Shown here piece after piece: positions 41,741 through 50,690 of a stretch of DNA of 64,000 bases (position 1 is the first letter of the stretch; every line of letters begins with the position of its first letter). The DNA comes from Alphaproteobacteria bacterium (GTDB lineage: Bacteria; Pseudomonadota; Alphaproteobacteria; Rhizobiales; JAJFHC01), in contig JAJFHD010000119.1 of the NCBI GenBank assembly GCA_021775805.1, positions 1-64,000 of the forward strand, in the 5' to 3' direction. Made by a program: the position numbers and the translations under genes. The notes below the pieces were generated by a model, which was given only the letters and a program-made list of their open reading frames with translations, was not told where the DNA came from and did not search any database.

Positions 41741-42346
41741 TCAGTCCTTGTTTGCCAGATTATCGAGTTGTTTCTGCATGGATGACAGTTGCTCGCGCAG
41801 TTCATCCATTTCATTTGCCGTCGACGTCTCGGGCACGTCAGCGGCCGGTGGCGAAGACACACTGGTTGCCAAGGGATTCTGGCCGGCAAACGGTGCAAAC
41901 ATGCTGCCCATGGCGTTCTCGAATATCGCCATATTCTGGCGAACCTGCTCTTCCATAACGTCAAACGTCTGGCCGCCGAACGTTTTTGTCATCTGTTCAC
42001 GTAATCCGTCCTGCTCGCGGGTAAGGGAATCCATGCTGAATTCGAGATAGCTAGGAACCAGCGACTGCATGCTGTCGCCATAGAATCGAATGAGCTGGCG
42101 CAGGAAGTTTATCGGCAGCAGGTTCTGTCCCTTGCTCTCTTCTTCGAATATGATCTGGGTCAGTACCGACCGGGTGATCTCTTCTCCGGATTTTGCGTCA
42201 AAAACGACAAAATCGGCACCCGACTTGACCATTTCGGCGAGATCCTCAAGCGTAACGTAGGTGCTTGTATCGGTATTGTAGAGCCGGCGATTGGCGTACT
42301 TCTTGATTGTAACCGGCTCGTTGCCGGAGTCACCTGTCTTTGCCAC
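41741..42346 (-). CDS. phaR: Polyhydroxyalkanoate synthesis repressor
   Basis: A 201-residue protein. VTIKKYANRRLYNTDTSTYV with LEDLAEMVKSG is the PHB/PHA accumulation regulator DNA-binding domain, followed by VVFDAKSGEEITRSVLTQII and the second domain INFLRQLIRFYGDSMQSLVP, ending in a coiled coil (ELREQLSSMQKQLDNLA). The GTG at 42346 is chosen because GGAGAGGA lies 6 bases before it; the GTG at 42367 overlaps no site. PhaR represses phasin and PHB genes and binds PHB granules. It is divergent from phaA-phaB across a 400-base gap with a candidate operator. Confidence 0.93.
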   Translation of the reverse strand: MAKTGDSGNEPVTIKKYANRRLYNTDTSTYVTLEDLAEMVKSGADFVVFDAKSGEEITRSVLTQIIFEEESKGQNLLPINFLRQLIRFYGDSMQSLVPSYLEFSMDSLTREQDGLREQMTKTFGGQTFDVMEEQVRQNMAIFENAMGSMFAPFAGQNPLATSVSSPPAADVPETSTANEMDELREQLSSMQKQLDNLANKD

Positions 42347-42745
42347 TGTAATCCTCTCCGGCGTCACCTGGTCCCGGTCGTGGCTCTCACGCCGGATTCA
42401 ACGAGACGGACCGCTTGTGTGCAACCGCGAATAAAAACCGGGTGCGATTTTGCACCTGCGAGGCGCTGCATGCAAGTCCCGCAATGACCACAACCCGAAC
42501 AGATATACATGTTGCAGCGCAACATAGATATTTGTATAGGGGCGACGAAGCGACGCGGCGATGCGATTTCCGAAAATTGTGCATTGCATCATTTTTTTTA
42601 TTCATTATACACCTCGTTAACCATTAGGATCTTATGGGAAGAGCAAGCAGCCTTTTCATGTGGGCAATGAAGCTCAGTCGTCGTTTTGCCGACGAGATTT
42701 CATGGCAAGAGTCCATGGCGGTGAATTCAAACGGGAGAAAACGAA
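42347..42745. other. phaR-phaA divergent control region
   Basis: No gene is evident in these 399 bases. The left part is GC-rich, the middle (42490-42640) is AT-rich with several TGC/GCA elements and an inverted repeat (42509-42525), and the right part ends in the phaA ribosome site GGGAGA. The short ORFs here lack any support. Confidence 0.55.
42509..42525. promoter_or_regulatory. Inverted repeat ATGTTGC-AGC-GCAACAT, candidate PhaR-type operator
   Basis: Perfect 7-base arms rich in TGC/GCA lie between phaR and phaA. PhaR proteins of alphaproteobacteria bind TGC-rich sequences, so autoregulation of phaR or control of phaA is plausible. Confidence 0.45.
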
Positions 42746-43936
42746 ATGTCTCAATCGGGCACAGATGTGGTAATCGTATCGGCAGCGCGCACGCCGGTCG
42801 GATCGTTCAATGGTGCGTTGAGTTCGGTTCCGGCGAACCAACTCGGCCAGACCGCGATCAAGGGTGCCCTGGGACGGGCCGGTGTGGCTCCTGAAGACGT
42901 CTCCGAAGTCATCATGGGCCAGATCCTGCAGGCCGGCGAAGGCCAGAACCCGGCCCGCCAGGCCTCGATCGGCGCCGGCATTCCGGTGGAAGCGCCGGCA
43001 TGGGCGGTCAATCAGCTCTGTGGCTCCGGCCTGCGCGCTGTGGCCCTGGGTTACCAGGCAATCGTGAATGGCGATTCCGAAGTGGTGGTTGCCGGTGGTC
43101 AGGAATCGATGAGCCGGGCCCCGCATGTCGCCCATCTGCGCGACGGACAGAAAATGGGCGACCTTTCGTTCATCGACTCGATGATCAAGGACGGCCTGTG
43201 GGACGCCTTCAACGGCTACCATATGGGCCAGACCGCAGAAAATGTCGCGGAACAATGGCAGATCACCCGTGATCAGCAGGACGCCTTTGCCGTGGCCTCG
43301 CAGAACAAGGCAGAAGCTGCCCAGAAAGCCGGCAAGTTCAAGGACGAGATCGTGCCGGTAACCATTTCCTCACGCAAAGGCGATGTGATTGTCGAGGACG
43401 ACGAGTACATCAAACACGGTGTGACGATGGAAAGTGTCGCCAAGCTGCGCCCGGCCTTCAAACGCGAGGACGGCACGGTCACCGCCGGCAATGCGAGTGG
43501 CATCAATGACGGTGCGGCAGCGGTCGTTCTGATGAGCCGTGAACGCGCCGAGCGCGACGGCAAGACACCGATTGCCCGGATTGTTTCCTGGGCCCAGGCT
43601 GGCGTCGATCCTGCGATCATGGGTAGCGGGCCGATCCCGGCCTCCCGCAAGGCGCTTGAAAAGGCCGGCTGGTCGATTGACGACCTGGATCTGGTTGAGG
43701 CCAACGAAGCCTTCGCCGCCCAGGCCTGTGCCGTGAACAAGGATCTTGGCTGGGATACCGACAAGGTCAATGTCAATGGCGGTGCGATTGCGATCGGTCA
43801 TCCGATCGGTGCCTCCGGCGCGCGCGTCCTGGTAACCCTGCTTCACGAAATGCAGCGGCGCGACTCCAAGAAGGGTCTTGCAACACTGTGTATCGGCGGT
43901 GGCATGGGCATCGCGATGTGCGTCGAACGGGACTGA
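42746..43936 (+). CDS. phaA: Acetyl-CoA acetyltransferase (beta-ketothiolase)
   Basis: A 396-residue thiolase with GGGAGA before ATG 42746. The acyl-binding cysteine is in NQLCGSGLRAV, the C-terminal catalytic histidine in AIGHPIGASGARV and the second cysteine in LCIGGGMGIA. It joins two acetyl-CoA to acetoacetyl-CoA, the first step of PHB synthesis and also part of ketone metabolism. phaB follows 105 bases later and phaR is divergent. Confidence 0.96.
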   Translation: MSQSGTDVVIVSAARTPVGSFNGALSSVPANQLGQTAIKGALGRAGVAPEDVSEVIMGQILQAGEGQNPARQASIGAGIPVEAPAWAVNQLCGSGLRAVALGYQAIVNGDSEVVVAGGQESMSRAPHVAHLRDGQKMGDLSFIDSMIKDGLWDAFNGYHMGQTAENVAEQWQITRDQQDAFAVASQNKAEAAQKAGKFKDEIVPVTISSRKGDVIVEDDEYIKHGVTMESVAKLRPAFKREDGTVTAGNASGINDGAAAVVLMSRERAERDGKTPIARIVSWAQAGVDPAIMGSGPIPASRKALEKAGWSIDDLDLVEANEAFAAQACAVNKDLGWDTDKVNVNGGAIAIGHPIGASGARVLVTLLHEMQRRDSKKGLATLCIGGGMGIAMCVERD

Positions 43937-44041
43937 TTGGACCGCTCAAGAATACCGAAATCATCCGGTTCCGGATTTCACAACGCGATTGCCACATGAG
44001 CGTCGCGACCGGAGGTGGCTAAACGACTGAAAGGGAAAGAC

Positions 44042-44767
44042 ATGTCTAACGTGGCCATCGTAACAGGGGGCACTCGCGGAATTGGTGCCGCGATCTCTAT
44101 CGCTCTCAAGGCTGCAGGTCATACGGTGGCGGCGAACTATGCCGGCAATGACGAGGCTGCAGCCAAGTTTACAGAAGAAACCGGCATCAAGGCTTTCAAG
44201 TGGGACGTCGGCGATTTCGAAGCCTGCGGCGAAGGCGTCGCGGCCGTCGAATCCGATCTCGGCGCCGTCGGCATTCTGGTCAACAATGCCGGTATCACGA
44301 AAGATGGCATGCTCCACAAGATGACCCCTGAAATGTGGAACGATGTGGTTCGTGTCGATTTGACCTCGGTGTTCAACATGTCGCGCCACGTGATCGACGG
44401 TATGCGTGAACGCGGCTTTGGCCGGATTGTCAACATCTCGTCGATCAATGGTCAAAAGGGGCAGATGGGCCAGACCAATTACTCAGCCTCGAAGGCCGGC
44501 GTGATCGGGTTCACCAAGGCGCTTGCTCAGGAAACCGCACGCAAGGGCATTACCGTGAACTGCGTGGCACCCGGGTACATCGACACCGACATGGTTGCCG
44601 CTGTTCCCCAGCCGGTCCTGGAAAGCATCATTGCCGGCATTCCGGTCAACCGTCTTGGCAAGGCCGGCGAAATCGCTCATTGCGTTGCCTTCCTGTGCGA
44701 CGAGAAAGCCGGCTTTGTTACCGGTGCAACGCTTGCCGCAAATGGCGGCCAATACGTATCGGGCTGA
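44042..44767 (+). CDS. phaB: Acetoacetyl-CoA reductase
   Basis: A 241-residue SDR from ATG 44042 with GGGAAAGA upstream. IVTGGTRGIGAAIS binds NADPH, ILVNNAGITKDGMLHKMTPE and NISSINGQKGQMGQTNYSAS followed by K give the active site, and the end GATLAANGGQYVSG is the PhaB signature. It makes (R)-3-hydroxybutyryl-CoA for PHB. No phaC synthase is in the window. The start at 44015 would add nine residues not seen in the family. Confidence 0.94.
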   Translation: MSNVAIVTGGTRGIGAAISIALKAAGHTVAANYAGNDEAAAKFTEETGIKAFKWDVGDFEACGEGVAAVESDLGAVGILVNNAGITKDGMLHKMTPEMWNDVVRVDLTSVFNMSRHVIDGMRERGFGRIVNISSINGQKGQMGQTNYSASKAGVIGFTKALAQETARKGITVNCVAPGYIDTDMVAAVPQPVLESIIAGIPVNRLGKAGEIAHCVAFLCDEKAGFVTGATLAANGGQYVSG

Positions 44768-44792
44768 CCGATTCCGGTCGGGCCGGGGACCG

Positions 44793-45239
44793 CTATCGGG
44801 GTGCCCGGCCTTCAGGGGCCAGTTCGAAGTGAGCGAACTCAAACCCCGGTGAAACAGTACAGCCGACAAGCGTCCATTCGCCCAGGCTCTGTGCGCTCTG
44901 CCAGGCATTCGCCGCAACGATCGCCTGCGGGCGCTGGCCCGTCTTGAGGCCGTTGCCAAGCACTGTGCGGTGCTGTTTGCCATCGTCACCGGCGGTCAGA
45001 AGTGCCAGCGGCGCGCCGGCATACCAGTGCCAAATCTCGGTTGCGTCAACGCGGTGCCAGGACGATTGTTGTCCGGCCTTGAGCAGGAAATAGATGGCAG
45101 TCCCCACGGAACGGCCGGCAACGGTTGCCGGATCGCGAAAGGTTTCGCAGAAAAAACCGCCCTCCGGGTGAGGCTGGAGACCGAGACAGGCGATGACCTG
45201 TTCTGCCGTTTGATGTTCGGTCGTACTGTGTTCCGACAT
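44793..45239 (-). CDS. Cupin-5 (DUF985) family protein
   Basis: A 148-residue single-domain cupin: LGLQPHPEGGFFCETFRD, AIYFLLKAGQQSSWHRVDAT, EIWHWYAGAPLALL, VVAANAWQSAQSLGEWTLVG and CTVSPGFEFAHFEL are the DUF985 blocks, with H/E residues in SSWHRVDATEIWH for a metal. The function of the family is unproven. It is 11 bases downstream of gloB on the same strand, so they are probably co-transcribed. Confidence 0.9.
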   Translation of the reverse strand: MSEHSTTEHQTAEQVIACLGLQPHPEGGFFCETFRDPATVAGRSVGTAIYFLLKAGQQSSWHRVDATEIWHWYAGAPLALLTAGDDGKQHRTVLGNGLKTGQRPQAIVAANAWQSAQSLGEWTLVGCTVSPGFEFAHFELAPEGRAPR

Positions 45240-45250
45240 GGTCCGGTTGC

Positions 45251-46021
45251 TTAGAAATTGTCCTTGCGGCGGCGAATTTCCGCAAAGACGTCAACGGTTT
45301 CCGCATCCGCCATACCGAGGTGCCGGCGAATGGACGGGGCATCCGGGCGCAGGAAGGGGTTTGTCGCTCTTTCCAAAGCCATGGTTGTGGGCACGGTCGG
45401 TTTGCCGTCTGCGCGAAGAGCTGCGATCTCTGCGACCCGTGCCTGCAGATCCGGATTGCCCGGGTCGACGGTCACGGAAAAACGGGCGTTGGCCTCCGTG
45501 TATTCATGTCCGCAATAAACGGTTGTGTCATCTGGAAGCGCCAAAAGGCGCTCAAGCGACATCCACATCTGTTGGGCGTCGCCTTCAAAGACGCGGCCGC
45601 AACCCAGGGCGAACAGAGTATCGCCGACGAAGGCGACACGGTCGTCGGCAAAGTAATAGGCAATGTGTCCCAACGTATGTCCGGGGGTTTCTATTATATG
45701 GGCGTCGTGGCCGGCAAAATCGTATGTTTCGCCGTGATTGACGGCCTGGTCGAGACCGGGTATCCGGTCGCCTTCGGCACCAGGACCGACGACGATGCAG
45801 TTGTACTTGTTCTTCAATTCAAGGTTGCCGCCGGTATGATCGTGGTGATGATGGGTATTGAGTATGTGGGTAAGCGTCCAGCCCTTGGCGGAGAGCGCGG
45901 CATCGACGGCGGCAGCCTCCGGGGTATCGATCGATGCGGTGGCGCCGTTGTCCGGATCGTGGATCAGGACACCGTAATTGTCGCTCAGACAGGGAAATTG
46001 GTAAATCTCAAGGGGGGCCAT
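45251..46021 (-). CDS. gloB: Hydroxyacylglutathione hydrolase (glyoxalase II)
   Basis: A 256-residue metallo-beta-lactamase-fold enzyme. The metal motif THHHHDHTGG (56-65) gives THxHxDH, with DHAHIIETPGHTLGH, FVGDTLFALGCGRVFEG and VYCGHEYTEANARF supplying the other ligands and the glutathione site. It hydrolyses S-lactoylglutathione. The methyltransferase gene is divergent, an arrangement common in Hyphomicrobiales. Its start region is well conserved (MAPLEIYQFPCLSDNYGVLI). Confidence 0.95.
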   Translation of the reverse strand: MAPLEIYQFPCLSDNYGVLIHDPDNGATASIDTPEAAAVDAALSAKGWTLTHILNTHHHHDHTGGNLELKNKYNCIVVGPGAEGDRIPGLDQAVNHGETYDFAGHDAHIIETPGHTLGHIAYYFADDRVAFVGDTLFALGCGRVFEGDAQQMWMSLERLLALPDDTTVYCGHEYTEANARFSVTVDPGNPDLQARVAEIAALRADGKPTVPTTMALERATNPFLRPDAPSIRRHLGMADAETVDVFAEIRRRKDNF

Positions 46022-46181
46022 AATCGATCTCCATTGCGCATTTGTTCGCCACGTTGATTTTTTCTAACATAGCATCCACTGTCTGCCAGCATAGAATTGA
46101 AGCCGGTGTCACGGGATCCCGCTTGATGGCAGGAATAGGCCCCGATTTTCGCACCCGGCACAAGGAACTGACAGGGCTTGC

Positions 46182-46967
46182 ATGGACGTCATCGATCTCA
46201 GGGTTTTTTATGGCGGAGAACTCGGCAATGTCGCGCGTCGCCTGATCGCGCACCGCATGCGCGCGCGCTGGCCGTCGGTCAAAGGCATGCGTGTGGTCGG
46301 TCTGGGTTATGCCACCCCCTTCATGGGCGTGCTGCGGGACGAGGCCGCGATGCTGGCGGCCTTCATGCCGGCGCGTCAGGGCGTGGTTCACTGGCCGCAG
46401 GAGGGGCCCTGTGTGACGACCCTGGTCGAAGAAGCCTATCTGCCGCTGGAGGACGCATCCGTTGACCGGGTGCTCGTGGTCCACGGACTGGAGATGTCGG
46501 AAAGCCTGCCTGACATGCTGCGCGAGATCTGGCGCGTACTGACGCCTGACGGTCGCGTGCTTCTGGTTGTGCCTAACCGACGGGGCATGTGGGCCCGGTT
46601 CGACAAGACGCCGTTCGGTCATGGCCGTCCGTTCAGCCGTGGCCAACTCACACAATATCTGCGCGATGCGCTGCTCAGTCCCAGTGGCTGGTCAACCGCG
46701 CTGTACGTGCCACCGTTCGACCGCATGTTTCTCAAGCGGTCAGCTGCCGCCTGGGAGCGGTTGGGGTTGTGGCTCTGGACGGCATTTTCGGGCGTCATCA
46801 TCGTCGAGGCGACAAAACAGGTCTATGCAGTATCGCCCCGACGGCGCGCCAAGCGCTGGAGCGGTGCGTTGCGTCCGGTTCTGGTGCCGGCCCCGGCGAC
46901 GAACCAGGCGCATAACAGGGAGAACCGCACCGACAGGACGTCTTGGCCCGACGGTCAGAACCACTGA
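46182..46967 (+). CDS. Class I SAM-dependent methyltransferase of the gloB-linked type
   Basis: A 261-residue protein. VVGLGYATPFMGVL replaces the usual glycine-rich SAM motif in a form common for this alphaproteobacterial family; VDRVLVVHGLEMSE and MLREIWRVLTPDGRVLLVVP are motifs II-III. FSRGQLTQYLRDALLSPSGW and a hydrophobic SGVIIVEATKQVYA follow. The C-terminal 40 residues are polar and variable. It is divergent from gloB. The acceptor is unknown. The end overlaps the convergent azlD by 13 bases. Confidence 0.82.
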   Translation: MDVIDLRVFYGGELGNVARRLIAHRMRARWPSVKGMRVVGLGYATPFMGVLRDEAAMLAAFMPARQGVVHWPQEGPCVTTLVEEAYLPLEDASVDRVLVVHGLEMSESLPDMLREIWRVLTPDGRVLLVVPNRRGMWARFDKTPFGHGRPFSRGQLTQYLRDALLSPSGWSTALYVPPFDRMFLKRSAAAWERLGLWLWTAFSGVIIVEATKQVYAVSPRRRAKRWSGALRPVLVPAPATNQAHNRENRTDRTSWPDGQNH

Positions 46968-47260
46968 CGCGCGATTGCCGCAATGGCTACCCCGGCGATG
47001 ACGGCCAAAAGCGACTGCCGCGTCACAACCATAACAAACACAGCGCCTGCAATCGCGATTGCGGCACTGCCATCGCCCTTGAGAGTTGCCGGCACAAGTA
47101 TGGAAACCAGAACTGTGCCTGACATGGCATCAAGGAATCGCTCGAGCCTGTTGCTCATGGGAATGGCTGCCATCAACCAGAGACCGCCGATGCGGGTCAG
47201 ATAGGTGACTGCGGCCATCCCCAGGATCGCTATGAGGGCCTGGGATTCAGTGACCATCAA
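46955..47260 (-). CDS. AzlD-family branched-chain amino-acid transport subunit
   Basis: A 101-residue membrane protein with three helices: LIAILGMAAVTYLTRIGGLW, FLDAMSGTVLVSILVPATLK and AIAGAVFVMVVTRQSLLAVI. The early TRIGG motif is typical of AzlD, which works with AzlC as a branched-chain amino-acid exporter. It overlaps azlC by 14 bases, indicating translational coupling. Confidence 0.88.
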   Translation of the reverse strand: MMVTESQALIAILGMAAVTYLTRIGGLWLMAAIPMSNRLERFLDAMSGTVLVSILVPATLKGDGSAAIAIAGAVFVMVVTRQSLLAVIAGVAIAAIARQWF

Positions 47261-47954
47261 GTGCCGCCCCGACGAGGCCCCCGGCCAGAGCCCCGGTTAT
47301 TATGTGCCAGTTTTCAGGCAGCGTGTTGACGGCCACAATCGAGACGACGGCGGCGGCGGTCCAGGGAATGAGTGAATTCCGCCCCTTCCACAGGTCGGCC
47401 AGGACGGCGGCAAAAAAGGCAAACAGAATCAGGTCCAGTCCATAGGTTGCGGGATTGCCGATCAGGGTGCCCATAAAAAGGCCGGCACCAACGCCTGCGA
47501 CCCAGGCCACCCACAAAGCCAAACCACTGCCAAGAAGAATTCCGACATCGGTTTCTCCGTTTCGCCGGGCCTGGATGGCAACAGCCCAGTTGGTGTCGCT
47601 GATGATGGCGGCGATCAGATGACGCCGTCCCGCCGGCAGGTGTCGCAGCCAGGGATAGAGGGTGGCGCCGAGGAGAATATGGCGGGCGTTCACCGCAAAC
47701 ACGGCGATCAACAGCGGCAGAACCGAGATTGGCGACGTCCAGAAATCCAGGGAGACGAACTGGGAGGCGGCGGCAAACACCGCGGCACTCATAAGCAATG
47801 TGTGGTGATGGCTCATGCCCGCTTCGGTCGTTGCGACACCATAGGCCATTCCAAAGGGCACAACCAGCACCGCAATGGGACCAATTCGCCGGGCTCCAGC
47901 GAGTGTTCCGTGCAATGTCAGAGTGGCCGCCGGATTCATTCTTCTATCCATCAT
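47247..47954 (-). CDS. AzlC-family branched-chain amino-acid exporter subunit
   Basis: A 235-residue membrane protein: GPIAVLVVPFGMAYGVATTE, MSAAVFAAASQFVSLDFW, VFAVNARHILLGATLYPWLR, IAAIISDTNWAVAIQAR and ALAGGLVGAALDGH are AzlC signatures. The start is uncertain among ATG 47954, 47951 and 47939; a weak GGA-type site favours the last, but 47954 keeps the full open frame downstream of the promoter repeat. The divergent CGNR regulator probably controls azlCD. Confidence 0.88.
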   Translation of the reverse strand: MMDRRMNPAATLTLHGTLAGARRIGPIAVLVVPFGMAYGVATTEAGMSHHHTLLMSAAVFAAASQFVSLDFWTSPISVLPLLIAVFAVNARHILLGATLYPWLRHLPAGRRHLIAAIISDTNWAVAIQARRNGETDVGILLGSGLALWVAWVAGVGAGLFMGTLIGNPATYGLDLILFAFFAAVLADLWKGRNSLIPWTAAAVVSIVAVNTLPENWHIITGALAGGLVGAALDGH

Positions 47955-48010
47955 ACTGGTTAGAAATGGACGTTGCCCGTTGCGCGATGGTTTGTCAACC
48001 GGTATGATGG
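47948..48010. promoter_or_regulatory. Inverted repeat spanning the azlC/CGNR-regulator divergent promoter
   Basis: CCATCATACTGGTT (47948-47961) and AACCGGTATGATGG (47997-48010) are reverse complements except for one base, with a 35-base spacer. Each gene therefore has the same element at its 5' end, a likely operator pair for the CGNR protein. Confidence 0.5.
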
Positions 48011-48017
48011 TTAGATT

Positions 48018-48650
48018 ATGAGTCCGATGGAACAAAACCCACTGACGATTGCCGACATCGATCAGGTTGGCGGCAGGCTTTGCCTCGACTTTGTCAACAC
48101 CGCAAACCGCACAGGCGCTTCCGTGGCCGACGAACGCCTGCTCACCTATGATGACATCGTGACCTGGGGCGTGCGGTCAGGACTGTTGGACCAGCGTGTT
48201 TCTGAAAACCTGAGGCTTTATGCCGAACAGCGGCGGACCGAGGCTGCGTCCGGCTATGGTGCCGGACTTCGGTTGCGCAATGCATTGTGGCAATTGTTTT
48301 CCGACGCAGTGCCATCCCGCAAGGCCCAGGAATGCCTCAACCAGGCCCTGGGATGTTCCGGGTCCTTGCCCGGCAGTCTCAGACTTGCTTTCGGAGACGG
48401 GCGCTACACGATCGCTGATCAAACCGATCTGGAGCGGTGGTTTGCGGCGCCGGTGGCATTTTCCGCTCTGGAACTGCTGACCTCCAAATGCCTCCACAGG
48501 GTAAAGGTGTGCCCGGATCGCCGGTGCGGCTGGCTGTTTCTGGACGAAAGTCCGAATGGAAAACGTCGCTGGTGTTCCATGGCGACCTGTGGCAATCGCG
48601 AAAAAGCGCGGCGGCACTATGCCGCCTCAAAGAAAAGCGCTTCCCAGTAG
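48018..48650 (+). CDS. ABATE/CGNR zinc-finger transcriptional regulator
   Basis: A 210-residue protein. VGGRLCLDFVNTANRTGASV is the stress-induced ABATE domain start; the C-terminal zinc finger has CPDRRCGWLFLDESPNGKRR then WCSMATCGNREKARRHY, with four cysteines and the CGNR motif. Such proteins are treated as one-component regulators. It is divergent from azlCD, sharing a 63-base gap with an inverted repeat, so it most likely regulates the exporter and itself. Confidence 0.88.
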   Translation: MSPMEQNPLTIADIDQVGGRLCLDFVNTANRTGASVADERLLTYDDIVTWGVRSGLLDQRVSENLRLYAEQRRTEAASGYGAGLRLRNALWQLFSDAVPSRKAQECLNQALGCSGSLPGSLRLAFGDGRYTIADQTDLERWFAAPVAFSALELLTSKCLHRVKVCPDRRCGWLFLDESPNGKRRWCSMATCGNREKARRHYAASKKSASQ

Positions 48651-48668
48651 GATCGGCCAGTGCACCGT

Positions 48669-49292
48669 TTACCGATGAAGGACGAACACGGCCTGCTCGC
48701 CAAACAGGTTGGCCAATGTGGCTGACGAGCGCAGCGACATCCGGCGGCCGTGGGCGTCCAGCGCGATGTGGCGCTCGACCACCGTACCAGTATCGCGGCA
48801 AAGATCGAGGAAGTCGCGGATCGTGCAGAAATGGATGTTGGGTGTTTCGTACCAGCGCTCGGGCAGGTTCTGGGATATCGGCATGCGTCCGTTGAGGGCC
48901 AGATCGAGGCGAATGCGCCAATGGCCGAAGTTGGGGAACGACACGATCGACCGGCGGCCGATGCGCAGGAGTTGCTCCAGCACGGTTTTCGGATGCAGTG
49001 TCGCCTGAATGGTCTGACTGAGGATGACCACGTCGAACGCGTCGTCGGGATAGGCAACCAGGTCCTGGTCAGCATCGCCCTGAATCACCGAAAGACCCTG
49101 GGCGACGCACTTGTTGACGCCGTCCTGGCTCAATTCGATACCGCGGGCATCGACCCCGCGGACCTCGGACAGCAAACGCAGCAACGTGCCGTCGCCGCAA
49201 CCGACATCCAGAACCCGCGATCCGGTTTCGATCATTTCGGCAATCAGCAGCAGATCGACCCGGGGGCTGTTGTTTACGGACTCCACGGCCAT
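48669..49292 (-). CDS. metW: Methionine biosynthesis protein MetW
   Basis: A 207-residue SAM-methyltransferase-fold protein. SRVLDVGCGDGTLLRLLSEV is motif I; GVDARGIELSQDGVNKCVAQ, SVIQGDADQDLVAYPDDAFD and VVILSQTIQATLHPKTVLEQ match MetW, and NLPERWYETPNIHFCTIRDF is its C-terminal signature. MetW activates or works with MetX in homoserine acetylation. The start is 3 bases after the metX stop, an operon typical of alphaproteobacteria. Confidence 0.95.
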   Translation of the reverse strand: MAVESVNNSPRVDLLLIAEMIETGSRVLDVGCGDGTLLRLLSEVRGVDARGIELSQDGVNKCVAQGLSVIQGDADQDLVAYPDDAFDVVILSQTIQATLHPKTVLEQLLRIGRRSIVSFPNFGHWRIRLDLALNGRMPISQNLPERWYETPNIHFCTIRDFLDLCRDTGTVVERHIALDAHGRRMSLRSSATLANLFGEQAVFVLHR

Positions 49293-49294
49293 GA

Positions 49295-50509
49295 TCAGAA
49301 TTCCGCGTCCTGGACGCCACTGACGTCCGGCAGTCCCCGATTGCGGGCGGCGGCATTGATAAAGCCCGAAATCGTCTCGAACATTTCCGGTTCATGGAGC
49401 AGGAACGCATCGTGACCCTTGTCGGTTTCGATCTCCACGAAGCTGACATTGGCGGCAACCGCGTTCAGGGCGCGAACGATTTCCCGGCTCTCGGCGGTTG
49501 GAAACAACCAGTCGCTGGTGAATGAGACGACGCAGAAGCGCGTCGGCGTGCCGACATACGCGTTGGCGGCAACGCCGCCGTTGTCCGCGGCTATGTCGAA
49601 ATAGTCCATGGCACGGGTCATGTAGAGGTAACTGTTGGCATCAAAACGGTCGACAAAGGTCGACCCCTGGTGACGCAGATAGCTCTCAATCTGAAAATCG
49701 GCATCAAATCCGAAGGTCAGCGCTTCGCGATCCTGAAGGTTGCGGCCAAACTTCCGGTGCAAGGCGGTTTCCGACAGATAGGTGATATGAGCCGCCATGC
49801 GGGCGACGGCGAGCCCCTTGCGCGGCTTTGCGTCATGTTCGGCATAGCGCCCGCCATGCCAGTCGGGATCGGCCATGATCGCCTGACGGCCAACTTCGTG
49901 AAACGCAATGTTCTGAGAGGAGTGCTTGAAAGCCGCGGCAATCGGTATGGCGCTGAACACCTTGTCGGGGAAGGCTGACGCCCACTGCAATACCTGCATA
50001 CCCCCCATGGAGCCGCCAATCACACTGAACAGGGTGTCGATACCCCAGGTTTCCACCAGCATCCTCTGAGCCCGCACCATGTCGGCAATGGTTATGACGG
50101 GAAACGATATGCCGTAGGGGTTGCCGGTTTCCGGATCGGTTTCCCCAGGCCCGGTGCTGCCCAGACAGCCACCCAGAACATTCGAACAGATGACAAAATA
50201 ACGGTCGGTATCGACCGGTTTGCCCGGACCGACCATGGTCGTCCACCACCCCGGCTTGCCGGTCAGCGGATGTTGCGAGGTGACATAGTGATCCCCGGTC
50301 AGGGCGTGACAGATGAGTATGGTATTGGACTTGTCCGCGTTGAGCGTACCGGCGGTTTCGTAGGCCAGGGTGACCGGTGACAGGCTCATGCCGCAGTCGA
50401 GCGTCAGCGGCCTGTCTGCGCCGAATGTCACTGTACCGGTGTTCGGGCCGGTTGCCGTCCGTATTACACCCGCCGGGTCTGTAATCGATTGTTCGTGGGG
50501 CACCGTCAT
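49295..50509 (-). CDS. metX: Homoserine O-acetyltransferase
   Basis: A 404-residue alpha/beta hydrolase from ATG 50509. FSVIGGSMGGMQVLQWASAF carries the nucleophile serine, SDWLFPTAESREIV the aspartate and DKGHDAFLLHEPEMF the histidine. LICHALTGDHYVTSQHPLTG and NVLGGCLGSTGPGETDPETG are MetX blocks. The frame is open back to 50734, but those residues lack homology and a TTGACA-bearing promoter lies inside that stretch. metW follows. No SAM-II riboswitch could be recognised in the leader, though one is common before metX in this class. Confidence 0.94.
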   Translation of the reverse strand: MTVPHEQSITDPAGVIRTATGPNTGTVTFGADRPLTLDCGMSLSPVTLAYETAGTLNADKSNTILICHALTGDHYVTSQHPLTGKPGWWTTMVGPGKPVDTDRYFVICSNVLGGCLGSTGPGETDPETGNPYGISFPVITIADMVRAQRMLVETWGIDTLFSVIGGSMGGMQVLQWASAFPDKVFSAIPIAAAFKHSSQNIAFHEVGRQAIMADPDWHGGRYAEHDAKPRKGLAVARMAAHITYLSETALHRKFGRNLQDREALTFGFDADFQIESYLRHQGSTFVDRFDANSYLYMTRAMDYFDIAADNGGVAANAYVGTPTRFCVVSFTSDWLFPTAESREIVRALNAVAANVSFVEIETDKGHDAFLLHEPEMFETISGFINAAARNRGLPDVSGVQDAEF

Positions 50510-50569
50510 GGCCAACCGGACTATGAGTGAATTGGAGCCTTCGGCGGAGACCGCCTGCCGGCGCCGCAT

Positions 50570-50598
50570 AGCTATGGCGCGGGTTGCCGATGTGTCAA
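50570..50598 (-). promoter_or_regulatory. Candidate metX promoter
   Basis: On the minus strand TTGACA (50593-50598) is followed after 17 bases by ATAGCT, a weak -10. It would give a leader of about 55 bases before ATG 50509 and argues against upstream metX starts. Confidence 0.3.
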
Positions 50599-50690
50599 TG
50601 TTTTCTTTGATTTTGACGAAGGCTGACCGTATGAATACGACCCACTCACCCCAAGCCGTTCCAATAACAACTCCTGGGTAAACCGAGACC

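Noticed and set aside
50510..50690. SAM-II riboswitch before metX
   Set aside because: The conserved core and pseudoknot elements could not be found on the minus strand.
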